From Vicugna pacos (Eukaryota; Chordata; Mammalia; Artiodactyla; Camelidae), in contig NC_133005.1 of the NCBI RefSeq assembly GCF_048564905.1, positions 7,133,001 through 7,197,000 of the forward strand: a stretch of DNA of 64,000 nucleotides, written 5' to 3'. Made by a program: the position numbers and the translations under genes. The notes beneath the pieces are model-generated. The model searched no databases. It was given only the letters and a program-made list of their open reading frames with translations, and was not told the DNA's origin. Of the stretch, positions 35,945 to 47,079 are shown one piece after another. The stretch's first letter is position 1; each line of letters starts with the position of its first letter.

Positions 35945-36090
35945 CATGGTCTGTAGGACTACTGTCCTGGGTTTGTCTCTGACCTGCTGGGTGAACATGG
36001 ACAAGTCATGTCTCCTTATCTGTACAATGAGGATGCTGGAGAGGGTCACCTCCAAAGAACCCTGTCCAAGTTTAACACTCTGCTAATTTT
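35945..36090 (+). mobile_element. MIR SINE fragment
   Basis: CCTGGGTTTGTCTCTGACCT, GGGTGAACATGGACAAGTCA and CCTTATCTGTACAATGAGGA are the central MIR blocks. The ends are lost. Confidence 0.7.
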
Positions 36091-36477
36091 TCTCCTATTT
36101 AGCACTTTAGAAAACTGAGATGATTCTCATTGTAAACTTCGTGCTATTATCTAAGGTTTCATGTAGACCAGTCTCGTAGATGACATTTAAAGACTTAACT
36201 AACAAGTAATGGGCAGCTGAGACTGTGCATTAGAAAAATAGAAAAACTGAATTATAAATGGAAGAAAAACTCTGGGCCAGGAAACTAGTCTTAACGGTAG
36301 AAATAAACTTATCGATGGCTTAGAAAAGAAAAATCTCTCAGAAAATCACCCCTGGGATGTGTTTACAGTTGCCTTAAAATATAAAATTAATACAAGTACT
36401 CACTGCCTTTATTCTCTGGAATATTCACTGTGACGGATACTCTAGAGGTCAGCTACGGGTGAGCTCTAGAAGGAGAG

Positions 36478-36575
36478 CAGTGGTTCTAACAGTAACCACT
36501 AGCATGTATTGAGCCCACATATGCACAGGTGATGCTGAAAGCACTTTACATAAATCAAATCATTTCTAAAGATGT
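36478..36575 (+). mobile_element. MIR SINE fragment
   Basis: AACCACTAGCATGTATTGAG, then GGTGATGCTGAAAGCACTTT and ACATAAATCAAATCATTTCT, match the left part of MIR. Confidence 0.65.
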
Positions 36576-36627
36576 GCCCTTGTCTTTGTCTTATGTCTAC
36601 AATCATAATCATGATGATGGTGAGGAG

Positions 36628-36960
36628 GATAATTAACACTTACAGACTGCTTACTACTAGTTAGGCACTGAGGCCCTTTTAGATAATACTACACAGAAGC
36701 ACTAATTGTTAGTTACTGTTTAATCTCATTGCTCTACCTGGCTGTTCCGTTAAACTAGTATGTAGTTGCCGAACTGCCTCCTTTCTTCCAAGTCAAAATG
36801 TTCATTTTACTCATGGAATTTTCATAAAACTGTTTGAGATGGGTACTACTACTATCACCATTTTACAGATACATAAACTAAGGCTGAGATGGGTTTGGAA
36901 AGATGTTTAAGGTCACTTATGTAATTGAGTGGAATAGTGTATGGGATTTCCACCCCGGAC
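36628..36960 (+). mobile_element. MIR SINE split by a ~130-bp insertion
   Basis: Left part: ATTAACACTTACAGACTGCT, TACTAGTTAGGCACTGAGGC. Right part: AGATGGGTACTACTACTATC, CCATTTTACAGATACATAAA and ATGGGATTTCCACCCC. In MIR only about 35 bp separate these parts. Here about 155 bp do, the extra being the segment at 36684-36810. Confidence 0.75.
36684..36810 (+). repeat. Unnamed repeat, copy A
   Basis: Related to copy B at 37583-37713. Shared blocks: CACTAATTGTTAGTTA, then TTTAATC/TTTAATT, a Y-rich AACTGCCTYCTTT and TCAAAAT...TTTTAC. This copy sits inside a MIR. No terminal inverted repeats are obvious. Confidence 0.6.
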
Positions 36961-37582
36961 TGTCCCCAGAGCAAGCTCTGTGCTGCAGTCCCCTGCCTGG
37001 AGCAACGTCGTACACCCCCAGCCACAATGAGTTCACCAAGAGCAGCGCGCACAGCAGTGTGAGAAACGTACACTGACGTGAAGTGCTCTGGGTACTTACA
37101 CAACAAAGTCCTGTGGCTGGATGTCAAGGAAGGAGTTTATTGATCTCAGATCCCCTGCCTGTAACATTCTAAGATCCTAAGGATTGCCCATCGTCCTACA
37201 TAATCAAGCACAAAATCTGGAACCAGGCTGCATTATTTTCTATTTTTTTTTTCTTATCACAAAGTCCCACAGGAAGATTTTAGGCTTTTGCCTCATCTCT
37301 CAAACCCCCTCCAGGATGGCGATCAGAGAAAATAACAATTCAAGAAATTCTCTGGCCAGTGGCCCAGCAGGGAGCTGCCACCTTGTCTCACTCTTGTTCA
37401 GAACTTCCTCAGATCCCAGCTTTGGGTAAACCACTTACCCAGCTGTACCCTTTGGGCATATCTGTCACCTTGTTGTATGCATTGAATCCCTAAGAAACAA
37501 GTAAAAGTAATAAAAATGTATCATATGAATAACAAACATCCTCAAAGTGAGGCTATTACAGAAAGTGTATCCCTACTGACTA

Positions 37583-37713
37583 AATAACTCTACAGAGGCA
37601 CTAATTGTTAGTTATTCATATTTAATTTTATTGACTTTATGTGAAAATTCCTTGAAATTAATATTTAATTATCAAACTGCCTTCTTTTCTCTAAATCAAA
37701 ATTTTCACTTTAC
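37583..37713 (+). repeat. Unnamed repeat, copy B
   Basis: Paralogous to copy A, about 890 bp downstream in the same orientation and roughly 70% alike by eye. See the finding on this pair. Confidence 0.6.
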
Positions 37714-38626
37714 GGATTAATTACCTATTAACTTTGTGGCTTTTAATGCAGAATTTTAAAAACTAAGACCATTTCTAGCTTGTGGTGTTGTATTTGAGTG
37801 TGTGTGTGCTAAGGCAATGTTCCACCATTCACCTCAGTAGAAATTCAGTGGTAGAAATTTCCTTGACCTGTTGTCTAAAAGAAAGACCTTTGGGTTTTCT
37901 CACCATTAGGCACACATGATGGGCACCAATGTTGGCTTTAAAATGCAGCACAAGACAGCAGAAGAAGAGCAACCTGTGTACATCAGCAAAATTCCAGCAG
38001 ACAGCGCCTGAGCAGCTTGACCCTGCCCAGCTCTGTCCGATGGTGACTGACCAGGCCACTCAGAGCTTGTGAGTGCAGGGAGAAGTCTTCAGGGAGACCT
38101 CATCACAAACAGGAGATATAAATGTGACCATTCTTGGTCAAGGGACTGCATGTGCAGAATTTGGAATCAGGGATGAACTAGCCTGTGTGGAGGACAGGGA
38201 GATGAACAGCCTTGCAGAATACAGACACAGACTAGACTAGGGACAAAGGTTCATGGGACCGGCTCAGAAAGTACCATAATGAGGAAAGGAGATGCTCGGT
38301 TGAATGAACCCTCAGTGAGAAAGTGATGAGGTTTGGAGACCACCTTCCAAAAGAGAAATTTGTCTACACTTTGCTGCTCACACTGGCCTGGAGGGAGAAA
38401 GACTCAAATAATATTCTTATGTAACTAGCTTTATAAACAGTGACAGTCAAGCTGAGGTGAAGCACGTGGCATTATATAATGGGAAGACCAAACTGAAATA
38501 ATGGAAACAATATGGAAATACTCCATGGCTGAGAGGTAGTATTATGTAAATATTACCAGCACAGTGAGGCTGCTGATGGTGGTGGCAACTGTCCTGTATC
38601 AACTTTTGTCCCTTCACTGTCTGGGG

Positions 38627-38752
38627 CTTTGCTACTCCAGGTGTGGACCTCAGACCAACAGCATGGGCATCACAGGGACTTGCTGAGTCAGAGGCTATAG
38701 TTTCACCAAATCACCGAGTTGTTTATGTCCACTTTAAAGGTTGAGAAGTGTT
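38627..38752 (+). mobile_element. hAT-Charlie MER5A-type fragment
   Basis: AGGTGTGGACCTCAGACCAA, CAGCATGGGCATCACAGGGA and the end AAAGGTTGAGAAGTG resemble the reverse reading of MER5A (GTGTGGTCCCCGGACCAGCAGCATC... TTTGAGAAC). Interior lost. Confidence 0.55.
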
Positions 38753-38759
38753 AGTCAAG

Positions 38760-41690
38760 GGAACTAGAAACCAAATTTGGGAAAGTAGCTTGTCCATCTA
38801 AATTGCTATTTAATAAGCAGATTGCCTCATTGTTAACACTTCCATTTTACAGATGTAATAAAAGAGAAAAGCAAGAAATAACCCAATTTTTACTCCAGGT
38901 ACAAATTCAACAGAATATGTTTTGCGTATTTAGAGTTCTCCTGAAATGTATAGATAGCTTTTACAAACGGATTTCCCTTCTCCTCTCCCGTTACTAAAGG
39001 CTGGCCCCTTTTTCCCTTAACTTTGATCCAAGTCAAGCATAGGTATATCTTATAATGTCTAGACTTTCTGCCAGATTTTACCAAGTCAAATCAGATAATT
39101 AAGCTGTATTGAATCTTGTGCATATTTACTTTAATCGAATTCTATTTAACTGCCACCAGACAGCATTACTAGGGAAAAATCCAAATTAAATTTGATCAAA
39201 GGCGACTTGATTAAGTTGCTGGGTTTGTGTACATAGAGGGAATAGGAGGCACAGAAACGGGGAAGCCAAGCATCTTTAATGAAACTAAGCATGCTCAATT
39301 AATGCAACAGGACGCATCCTGGTCGACTTAACAGAAAACCACAGAGAAAGCAATGGGGTCTTTGCATCTATTCTGAACTCTTTCTCAAAAAAAAAAAAAG
39401 TTTCATTTTAAGATTTAGAAATAGCATTTTAACATGTTATAGATGCTCTGTACAAGGTGATTGCTTGGATGTACTATATATTTTACTTATATAATATCTG
39501 TCGAAATTACTTAAGACTTTAGATGCCCTTAACTAATACAGTCAGTGGACTCTAAAGGAAATTCCATAAAAGATAACATCTTTAAAAATATTTTCTTGTT
39601 CTTACTTGGGAATTCAGTCTCTTTTCAAGCTATCAAGGATAAATTAAAGCTTGTAATAGATAAAAAGATATTAACATAACAGTCTTACAAGAAGCCATTG
39701 TCTGCCAGTCAAACCGAGAGATAAGACTTGAGCTGTGCCTTATTTAAAAAACTTGTAAGGATCACTAAAATCTGACTTCTTCCTCAACTGACTCATTGTA
39801 TCTAAGTGTGAAGGGTTACCCTGTTTCATTAGACTATTAAATACAATGCTGTTTGGAAAGATTCAGTGAAAATTACAATGCTATTAGATCCGAGATGAAT
39901 TTACCATAATTTACAACGGAGCTTAAGCTTTAAGAGCCCTCATTTGCATTGGTCCTTTTTAAGGCCTTGGATGGGGTCCTAGCAATGTGCTCACATGGTC
40001 ATATATTTTTTTAATTAGCAAAAAAAAAAAGAGAAACAGTTATGGTAACAAGCTAGCCACTAAGGATAATCAATTCCAAAAGTATTTAAGATGAGTCTCT
40101 GCCCTAAAATCTTGCAGCTCATCGTAAAAGAGATGTGAAATTTTCCCAAATTTGACTACAGTTCTAACAACGTACATGACATTATCCATAAAGAGTTATG
40201 AAACAGAGGGAATCTTTTCTCAGCTGTTAATATTTTTTTCACTTTCAGCAACTTAAAGGAAAGAATGAGTTTAATCACTTCATTATGGATTTTATATTTG
40301 TATGTTTTCTTTCTCTCAAAGAGGACTCACGCCAAATATTGTATGAATTTCAGTTCCCTCAAAACCTGCATTCATCCCTGAATTTGATAGATACTTACTG
40401 TTGAGTAACATTTTTTTAAATAATCTTAGTAGTGTAAAATATAATTTATTCCATATCCATTGCCCCAAGAGAGAGGTCAGCCCACGCTGTGGCACAAATA
40501 ACTGAACACAAACTGTCCTAAAGTAGAAGTAGGCAGTCAATCCAATCACACTCAGTAAGACATTTCATGTGTTTCATCTGTGTCCATCTACTCCCCACAT
40601 TCTCTGAGTCATCGGTTAAGTTCACCAACATAGTGATATAAAAACCCTGATTGCCAGCTCTGTCATTAACAAGGCTCCCAGATCCCCATTTCTGACAAAC
40701 CAAATTCAAGAATGGGTATTCAACAGCGACAAATTATCGCCTTTCTCACAGCAATTTCTGATTTTTCTAATTATGGAATAGGCTGCTCTTTTTATATAAA
40801 GGGTAATCCTAATTATCTGGCCACAGCTTTCTCCTGGTAAAGACAGATTTGCTGGGAAGCCATCTACACTCTGATTGGTGCTTCCCTGCACTTGGAGACA
40901 TAAGTCAGGATGATAAAGTTTAAAGTGTCCTTCTTGGGTCATGAACTAGGTTGAAACCAATGGCCTGCAGGAGTATTAAGCCCCTAGTTCTGACCTCATT
41001 ACTCCAGGACTCCAGCCAAATGAGCAAACTGCCTGCCTTGTGCAAGAGACACAGAACACAGCCAGCTCTAACTGCAGGGAGTCTGAGGGGTAAGTGGGGT
41101 CCATTTAACTAGAGTGATGCTTCATGGTCCCTTGTACATTTTTCTCATTACTTGTTAAATTCTTGTCATTTCTCCCACTTCCAGCACCAAAAACTGTGTT
41201 TACATTACTCCTTAAAGATTTCCTGTAAAGTCTTATAAGCGCACACTTGACCACCAACATAGTGCTTCTAAGAACTTGCTTCTCACTCACAAGCCATAGT
41301 AACTTCATCAATGTCCTATGCTCATTTTTTAAGGTAGTTAACAATGAAAAAAAATCTAAAAAATAGAGAAAAAGTATTGCTGGAAATCCAAAACCAAAAG
41401 GCGAATTAAGACATGGGTTGAGATAGTAAATAATTACATGCCCCTCTATTTCTCTTTGCTTTCCTTCATGCTTTTTCCCCATCCTTGCTTTGACTCTATA
41501 TAGCTCTGTCTTCTGGTTCCAAATCCCACGCCACTTTGAAAACGTCTATGAGAATCATAATTTAGACAGGTAAGTGGTTCTTACTGAGCCACAAAAGCAC
41601 TTCCAGTCAAATAGGTGGAATTTGGGAGGCACCTAAACCCTCCTAGTTCTTCTCCATCAGAGCATTCGGTCACCAAAAACAAAACAAAAC
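38760..41690. other. Repeat-poor stretch with no recognised feature
   Basis: About 2.9 kb with no repeat I can name apart from two A-runs near 39,385 and 40,020. It contains an octamer-like ATTTGCAT motif near 39,942. The 125-codon minus-strand frame at 41105-41482 shows no domain. Could include conserved non-coding sequence, but I cannot test that. Confidence 0.4.
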
Positions 41691-41699
41691 AAAACAGTT

Positions 41700-42412
41700 T
41701 TACTTGTCCTCTCCAATATCACTTCCCCTGGCCCAACTCAAGCCACGGTTTCTTACTTGGACTCTTGCTTTATATTCTGAACTGGTCTCTGCCCAAGACA
41801 TCCCTACACACACACACACACACACACACAGACACACACACACACCCACACACACTCACTCACTTCAGCCAGAATAATCTCTGTAAAAGACTAAAACATT
41901 CAAACCCTTTCCTGCTTAAATCACCACAGTAGCCCCTCATTATCTGTAGAATAAAACCCAGGAATCTGGATGTGACATGTTAGCCTTCCATGACAGGTCC
42001 CGCCCCTCTCCAGGCTCACCGCACAGCTCATGGTGCTTCCACATTAGCCACCTCCTCATATGATTAACTGACCACACACGCTGGTTCACATGCCTAAGTA
42101 TTTCCTTAAATTTCTTCTCAGCTGCCTGGATAATTCTCACCCATCTTTCAAGATTCAGTCCAAGGGATCTTCTTCAGAAGCCTCTGAGATGCCCCAGGTT
42201 GGACTAGGTGCCTGCCTCATCACACCCCATCTTCCATTTCTCCTCTGTACCCACATTCATCAGATTATAATGAAATGCTACTTTTGTTTCTTGCTACCCC
42301 AAAGAGACTGTTTCTTGAGGGCAGGAACCTCTTTTAACCATGTTGTGGACCCTGAGCCAAAGAGTCAGAGTCCCCCACAGAGTACCTAGGGATAAGTTTG
42401 TTGAATGGAACA
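41700..42412 (+). mobile_element. L2 LINE 3' region
   Basis: AACTCAAGCCACGGTTTCTT, CTTCAGCCAGAATAATCTCT, ATTCAAACCCTTTCCTGCTT, CCATCTTTCAAGATTCAGTC, TTGAGGGCAGGAACCTCTTT and GTACCTAGGGATAAGTTTGT then GAATGGAAC. L2 order kept, with a (CA)n array inside at 41806-41862. Confidence 0.75.
41806..41862 (+). repeat. (CA)n microsatellite
   Basis: A CA array of about 55 bp with interruptions (GACA, CCCA, CTCA). It lies in L2. Confidence 0.95.
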
Positions 42413-42508
42413 GAACAGAATTAAACTTGGCCCATGTGAGGACACAGCTAGCTTCCCAACCTAGGATATCATGAATGTTAAGCAGTGAAAGCCAGTTTCT
42501 GCACAAAA

Positions 42509-42736
42509 CTTGCCTCCAGGTGAACAAGAATTATTTTCCATCACTTCTCTAGTCCTAGGCCCAGGTCAGGTTGACACACGGGGTGCAGGAGTCCTGTGAC
42601 AGTACTGAAGCATGACTTCCAGCTTGCCTCCAGGTGAACAAGAATTATTTTCCATCACTTCTCTAGTCCTAGGCCCAGGTCAGGTTGACACACGGGGTGC
42701 AGGAGTCCTGTGACAGTACTGAAGCATGACTTCCAG
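42509..42736 (+). repeat. Perfect 114-bp tandem duplication
   Basis: The unit CTTGCCTCCAGGTGAACAAG... to ...GCATGACTTCCAG occurs twice head to tail, 42509-42622 and 42623-42736, with no difference at any of the 114 positions. I see no open frame or known repeat in the unit. The single-copy form presumably read ...ACAAAA-unit-CTGGCAACC. Confidence 0.98.
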
Positions 42737-42899
42737 CTGGCAACCACAGAATGTGAGGCCTGCTACAGAGCAGTCTCCAGCACATGGCCCTCAAATCTAA
42801 CATGGCCATAGACTCTACAAAATGACCATGCTACCTGGGCTTGCAAATGTGCAAAGGCAACAAAACTGTAGGCCCCCTTTCCATCCTCTACCAAACTCC

Positions 42900-43285
42900 T
42901 TAGAAGACTGATGTATTCTCATGTCTGTCTTCCCCTATTATCTCCTCCTGTGGCCATCACAATTTTTCCCCACCCATTGCAGTTTTTACCTCACTGCAAC
43001 TCTAATGAAGCTGCTTTTTCTACAGTGACCCCGAAATCAAAATGGCTATGAACATCTTTTCCGTCCATACGTATCTTTCTCTCCAAAGCTGACCACTTTA
43101 TATCTCTATGATAACAATTATCACATTTTACCTTCTAACTGTGCACATCTTTGTATACACATTGACCCTCAAGCCATCTTAATGAAGCACAATCAGATTT
43201 TCACATTCATGTTAGTATCCCTGTAACTCCTACAGCATTATATTTCACCTGTGAAACACAAATAAATGTTTGTTGAGTTGAATTA
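42900..43285 (+). mobile_element. Possible L2-like 3' end
   Basis: The end ACACAAATAAATGTTTGTTGAG resembles the L2 tail (CAATAAATATTTGTTGAATG). The upstream text is only vaguely L2-like. Confidence 0.3.
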
Positions 43286-43803
43286 ACCCTGGAATAGTTT
43301 ATCGAAAGATAAAATTGTGTCCCTCCATGGAAACCATCTACCAAGAACTCTCAGCTTTAATAAACTGACCTGTAAATGGGATGAGGGGAGATTAGATAGA
43401 ATTTGGTAAAACCTCCCTGATGCTCTTGAAACTGCCCTTATATTCCACTGTGATTATTCTGTGTTGGGGATCAAAGTTCATTAACAATGAACTAATTTCA
43501 TCTACCCAGGGGCTGCAAATTCAAGGGGAAGATAAATCTGTGATTTGGTGTCCCACCTCCAGTTTAGGTGGCTCTCCAGGGAGAATGAAGTCAAAATGTC
43601 CAAGAAGTTCCAAAACTTAAAAAAAAAAAATCACCTATGTAGTCTTAAAACTCTTAATAAAGAGAGCTATTCTTTTTAACTCTGTCTCAATGACAGCTTA
43701 GTTATTTGTGTATTTCTGTTGCTCCTAAAGACATAGCCATTTCTTTTCCTAGACAGAAAGCTTTAAAAAAATTAATATGAGACCTCTTTCCAATAGCATG
43801 AGT

Positions 43804-43804
43804 C

Positions 43805-43841
<37 letters not shown>

Positions 43842-43842
43842 G
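43804..43842 (+). repeat. (TA)n(GA)n microsatellite
   Basis: TA dinucleotides followed immediately by GA dinucleotides. Confidence 0.96.
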
Positions 43843-43899
43843 GAACTAATTCCAACTGAGACACACTCTGCTATGTATAGTAATCTCTTCAGTGTTGAG

Positions 43900-44437
43900 A
43901 AGTATTTAGAGGTTCCAGCTGCATCTGCAACCAGGATATTCTAGAACCTGCCCATCAGTTTGGGGTGCTGGATTAGCTCATCTCTCCATCAGGAAGAGGA
44001 CTAAGTAGCTCCTAAAATGACATTAGGGTGTGAATTAAACACTCCCGTTAAAACACACCTGATACAACAGTGAGAAACAAAACTCAAATATTTAATGTGG
44101 GCTTCCTGCTGAATCTTTCTTCTCCTGAAGGAAATCTACATGCATATATTTCCCTGTGAGTTAAACTTGTGAATTTCTGATATTGCCTGAGAGTAAATAG
44201 ATAATACTGGCCCTGTGCCAGTCCAAGTGATTTACATTTTCCACTTCAAACTCCATTTGCACGTCTCCGAGAACATTCTTCAGAATGTTTCATACTTTAT
44301 TAGGATGGGTTTTAGAACTGTCATAGAGTTTCAAATCACCTAGGAACTGCAGGCATGAGCTGTTCACCTTTCCATCTTTGGGTTCTTTTGTTTTCTCATG
44401 TAATGAATTGCAAACAGAATTGCAGTGTCCTAGCTGT
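43900..44437. other. No recognised feature
   Basis: Unique-looking DNA downstream (on the minus strand) of the orphan ORF. There is no clear polyadenylation signal close to its stop. Confidence 0.4.
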
Positions 44438-44743
44438 CTAGAAATGCTCTACACTTTTAAGATATGTCTCTCCTTCTAATGTCCTTTTTACCAGATTAGT
44501 GATATTGCATTCAGTCACTGTAAGCTGAAAGAAATCGACATTTTGAGGATCCAACTGAGAAGCATACACAATTTTTGGTAGAACTCGGGTTGGGGTTTTG
44601 AAGCAGACAGCCTCTTCAAGATTAAGAAGAGATTCATTTTCTATGATTTCCCTGCATCCAGATATGCTGTGATGAAACACAAATGCCAGAACAAGGGTCA
44701 GGAGCCTATTTTTATTGGCAATGGAACTTCTAGCTGCTGTCAT
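44438..44743 (-). CDS. Orphan ORF, 101 aa, signal-peptide-like start (doubtful gene)
   Basis: I do not recognise this protein and do not assert that it is expressed. What is seen: an ATG with A at -3 (AAG-ATG-A), a short basic start (R5, K11, R13), a hydrophobic stretch LLTLVLAFVF (residues 14-23), then SISGC, which would suit a signal-peptide cleavage near residue 29. The remaining ~70 residues carry three cysteines (30, 47, 79) and two N-glycosylation sequons (N36-E-S, N80-I-T), and end at F101 before TAG. This is longer and more protein-like than most chance frames here, and it overlaps no repeat that I can see. Against it: no upstream promoter, intron or known homolog is visible, and in 64 kb of AT-rich DNA such a frame can arise by chance. 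Alternatives are a lineage-specific gene, a first exon read through, an eroded pseudogene, or nothing. Confidence 0.2.
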   Translation of the reverse strand: MTAARSSIANKNRLLTLVLAFVFHHSISGCREIIENESLLNLEEAVCFKTPTRVLPKIVYASQLDPQNVDFFQLTVTECNITNLVKRTLEGETYLKSVEHF

Positions 44744-45498
44744 CTTCCCTTGCTTTTCAGATATGAGAAGTACTACCTGTCAGAAGAGGGCTTGAGCAGG
44801 GACATCAGATAATGCCTAGTGGGTCCACGCTTTGCTCCGTACTGCTGCAAGACACCCTGGCAAGCCAAAGTTAGAGCTGCAACATCAACGCACCTTTAAT
44901 CAAGGATGATAATTTATTCATTAGAAAATACTTCCACACTCTAGTGGTGAAACAATGGTGAAGTCCGAAGTGAGACCTGAATAAACTTAGAGGAAGGAAA
45001 TGTAGATGACAGGGCTGATTAGCCAGGAAGGGACAGGCGGGAAAAGGCTGAGCCCAGGGGAAAAGGCATCAGGAAAGATAAAGAGAATACCGCATTTCAT
45101 CAACTCAAAGATGGCAGTGTCATCACATCTTAACATCTCTGTAAGTGGACGCTGGGATTCCACAGGTCTGTCCAAGTGTCAGAGCACCTAACTGTGGCAA
45201 AGAGGGCTGCCAAGGCCAGAGTTGGCAAGTGCATTTATTTCACTTGTCAACTCTAGTCAGCAAGTAGAAGTTGCCTGGACCATGTGTGGAGAATAATTCT
45301 GATGCTGTGTCTTACTGCATAGGGCGCTGGTTCCACAAAGAAAATTACTGTGATTGATGAGAGATGTCTGTCTGAGAATAAGGACTATCTCTAGGATTAT
45401 TATGAACTTGCCATCCGTAGCCCAGATTGTCCAGATTAAGTGGTTCAACTTTAGGCAGCTAATTCTCCCCAGAAGTAGAGTTTGACTGCCTTAGTCTG

Positions 45499-45577
45499 AA
45501 ACTCTGGCTATGTAATCTACTCACAGAATTAATAAACATGAAAGGAGGGGATTGTCAGCTTACCAAGAAATTCTACT
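45499..45577 (+). repeat. Unnamed related segment, copy 1
   Basis: Reads CTGAAACTCTGGCTATGTAA, then AATTAATAAACATG and GGGGATTGTCAGCTTACCAA. It is about 80% alike with copy 2, 768 bp downstream in the same orientation, allowing a short A/T insertion. Confidence 0.65.
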
Positions 45578-46267
45578 CTCAAGACAAAAGGACAACATGT
45601 TCTCCCATTTTATTCTCTGCATTATATAGACTTAGAAGATGCCTTGAGAAGAACTAAAATGAGGAAAGTGCTAGTCATGCCTGTAGGATAACTAGGGAGA
45701 AAGATAAAGCTTTATAAATAGGCGATTGTAACCAAGATTACACGTGTGGAAGTGTGCTCGGGAGTACAGGTGTGCAAGGCCTTCATCCAAGCCCCAGAAA
45801 GTTCAGTAAGTGAAATGAAAACAAAGCTGAGTAATACACTGTAAAGGAGCATTGTTTTAACAGCATCAGTAGCCTTATTAAAATCCACAAGCGCCTTGTG
45901 GGGTAAATGGACACTCCTCCTCAGCAGTTATCAAATCATTTGTTTAAATACCATTTATCCACATTCAACTTCCCACCTTCTTCTCGCAGAAGAAAACTGT
46001 TTCCCGAGAAGAGAATTTAGTGATACACGCTTCTAAGTCAGCCACGGAGGCCCTGGAGCTCATTAATCCCACAACATTCTGTGAGATGCTGGCCTGAAAT
46101 GGTTGGAGTTCATTTTAAACCGGACTGAATTTCAAAGCAGAGGGCTCTGAGGTGGCAAACAGCTCATTAATTCAGAGTATAATTCAGTGACAGCAGAATT
46201 GTTTGAAATGCACAATCTAAAACTAAATTCACATTATAATTATAAGCGAAAACTACACACTTCAAAT

Positions 46268-46356
46268 TTGAAATCTGGATATGTAATCTACCGATAAAAC
46301 TAATGAACAAAAATTTTAAAAAAGAGGGGACTGTCATCTTACCAAGAAATGCTAAT
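46268..46356 (+). repeat. Unnamed related segment, copy 2
   Basis: Reads TTGAAATCTGGATATGTAAT, then AACTAATGAACAAA and GGGGACTGTCATCTTACCAA. Partner of copy 1. The similarity fades outside these limits. Confidence 0.65.
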
Positions 46357-47079
46357 CAACCTGCTTTTTGAAGTATGCTTCATTTGCATCACAAGCATTA
46401 TTATGAAAATTCAACATTGTGCTTCTGTGTATTGCATTGTACTGCTCTGCTGAACATCAAAAAAAAGCAGACAACACTTCCTCAAAGTGAATAAAAATGG
46501 AATAAAAAGTCATGATCAAAGATAACTGCAATTCCTTGTTAATTTTACCTTAATTCCACTCCTGGGATAAGAAGTCCTCTTCATAAGTTTTCTTTCCTGT
46601 AACAAATTCTCCAGCAAGCTTATGGTCCCTAAATATATCCTCAAATGTAATGCATGCATAAATAAACACGAATCAAATTTGCACAGCCTCTACCATAAAT
46701 ATGGCAGCACACTCATAAACTCATTAGAGTTCACTATGAGAAAAACTCATTACCCTCCTATTAGAACATGGGAATTAACTTTTTAAAATTAACATTACAT
46801 AAGTAGTTTTACTCTTTTTAAAAAAAGTAACCAATAACAATTAAACAATTCACTAGCACTTCCTTTGTATTTTTCCTTTTGTCTAAAAATAAAAAAAATT
46901 CTTTCAGCAATGTTCATCTTGAAAAATTATAGATAGGTATTGTCTAATGCATCTGTGGTTACATACCAGTTTCTTTATTTTCTATAAATTTAAAGCATTA
47001 TTTTCATAAAAAAATGAGATAAGAAAATCATGCATGGAAAGTTTAAATTGTTGTTGATTGTTTTAGCTGAAGAATGTGC

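Noticed and set aside
41105-41482. 125-aa minus-strand frame
   Set aside because: Mixed hydrophobic and basic composition without family resemblance. Consistent with chance in AT-rich DNA.
41806-41862. CRISPR-like or coding periodicity
   Set aside because: Simple (CA)n microsatellite in a mammalian L2. No spacers.
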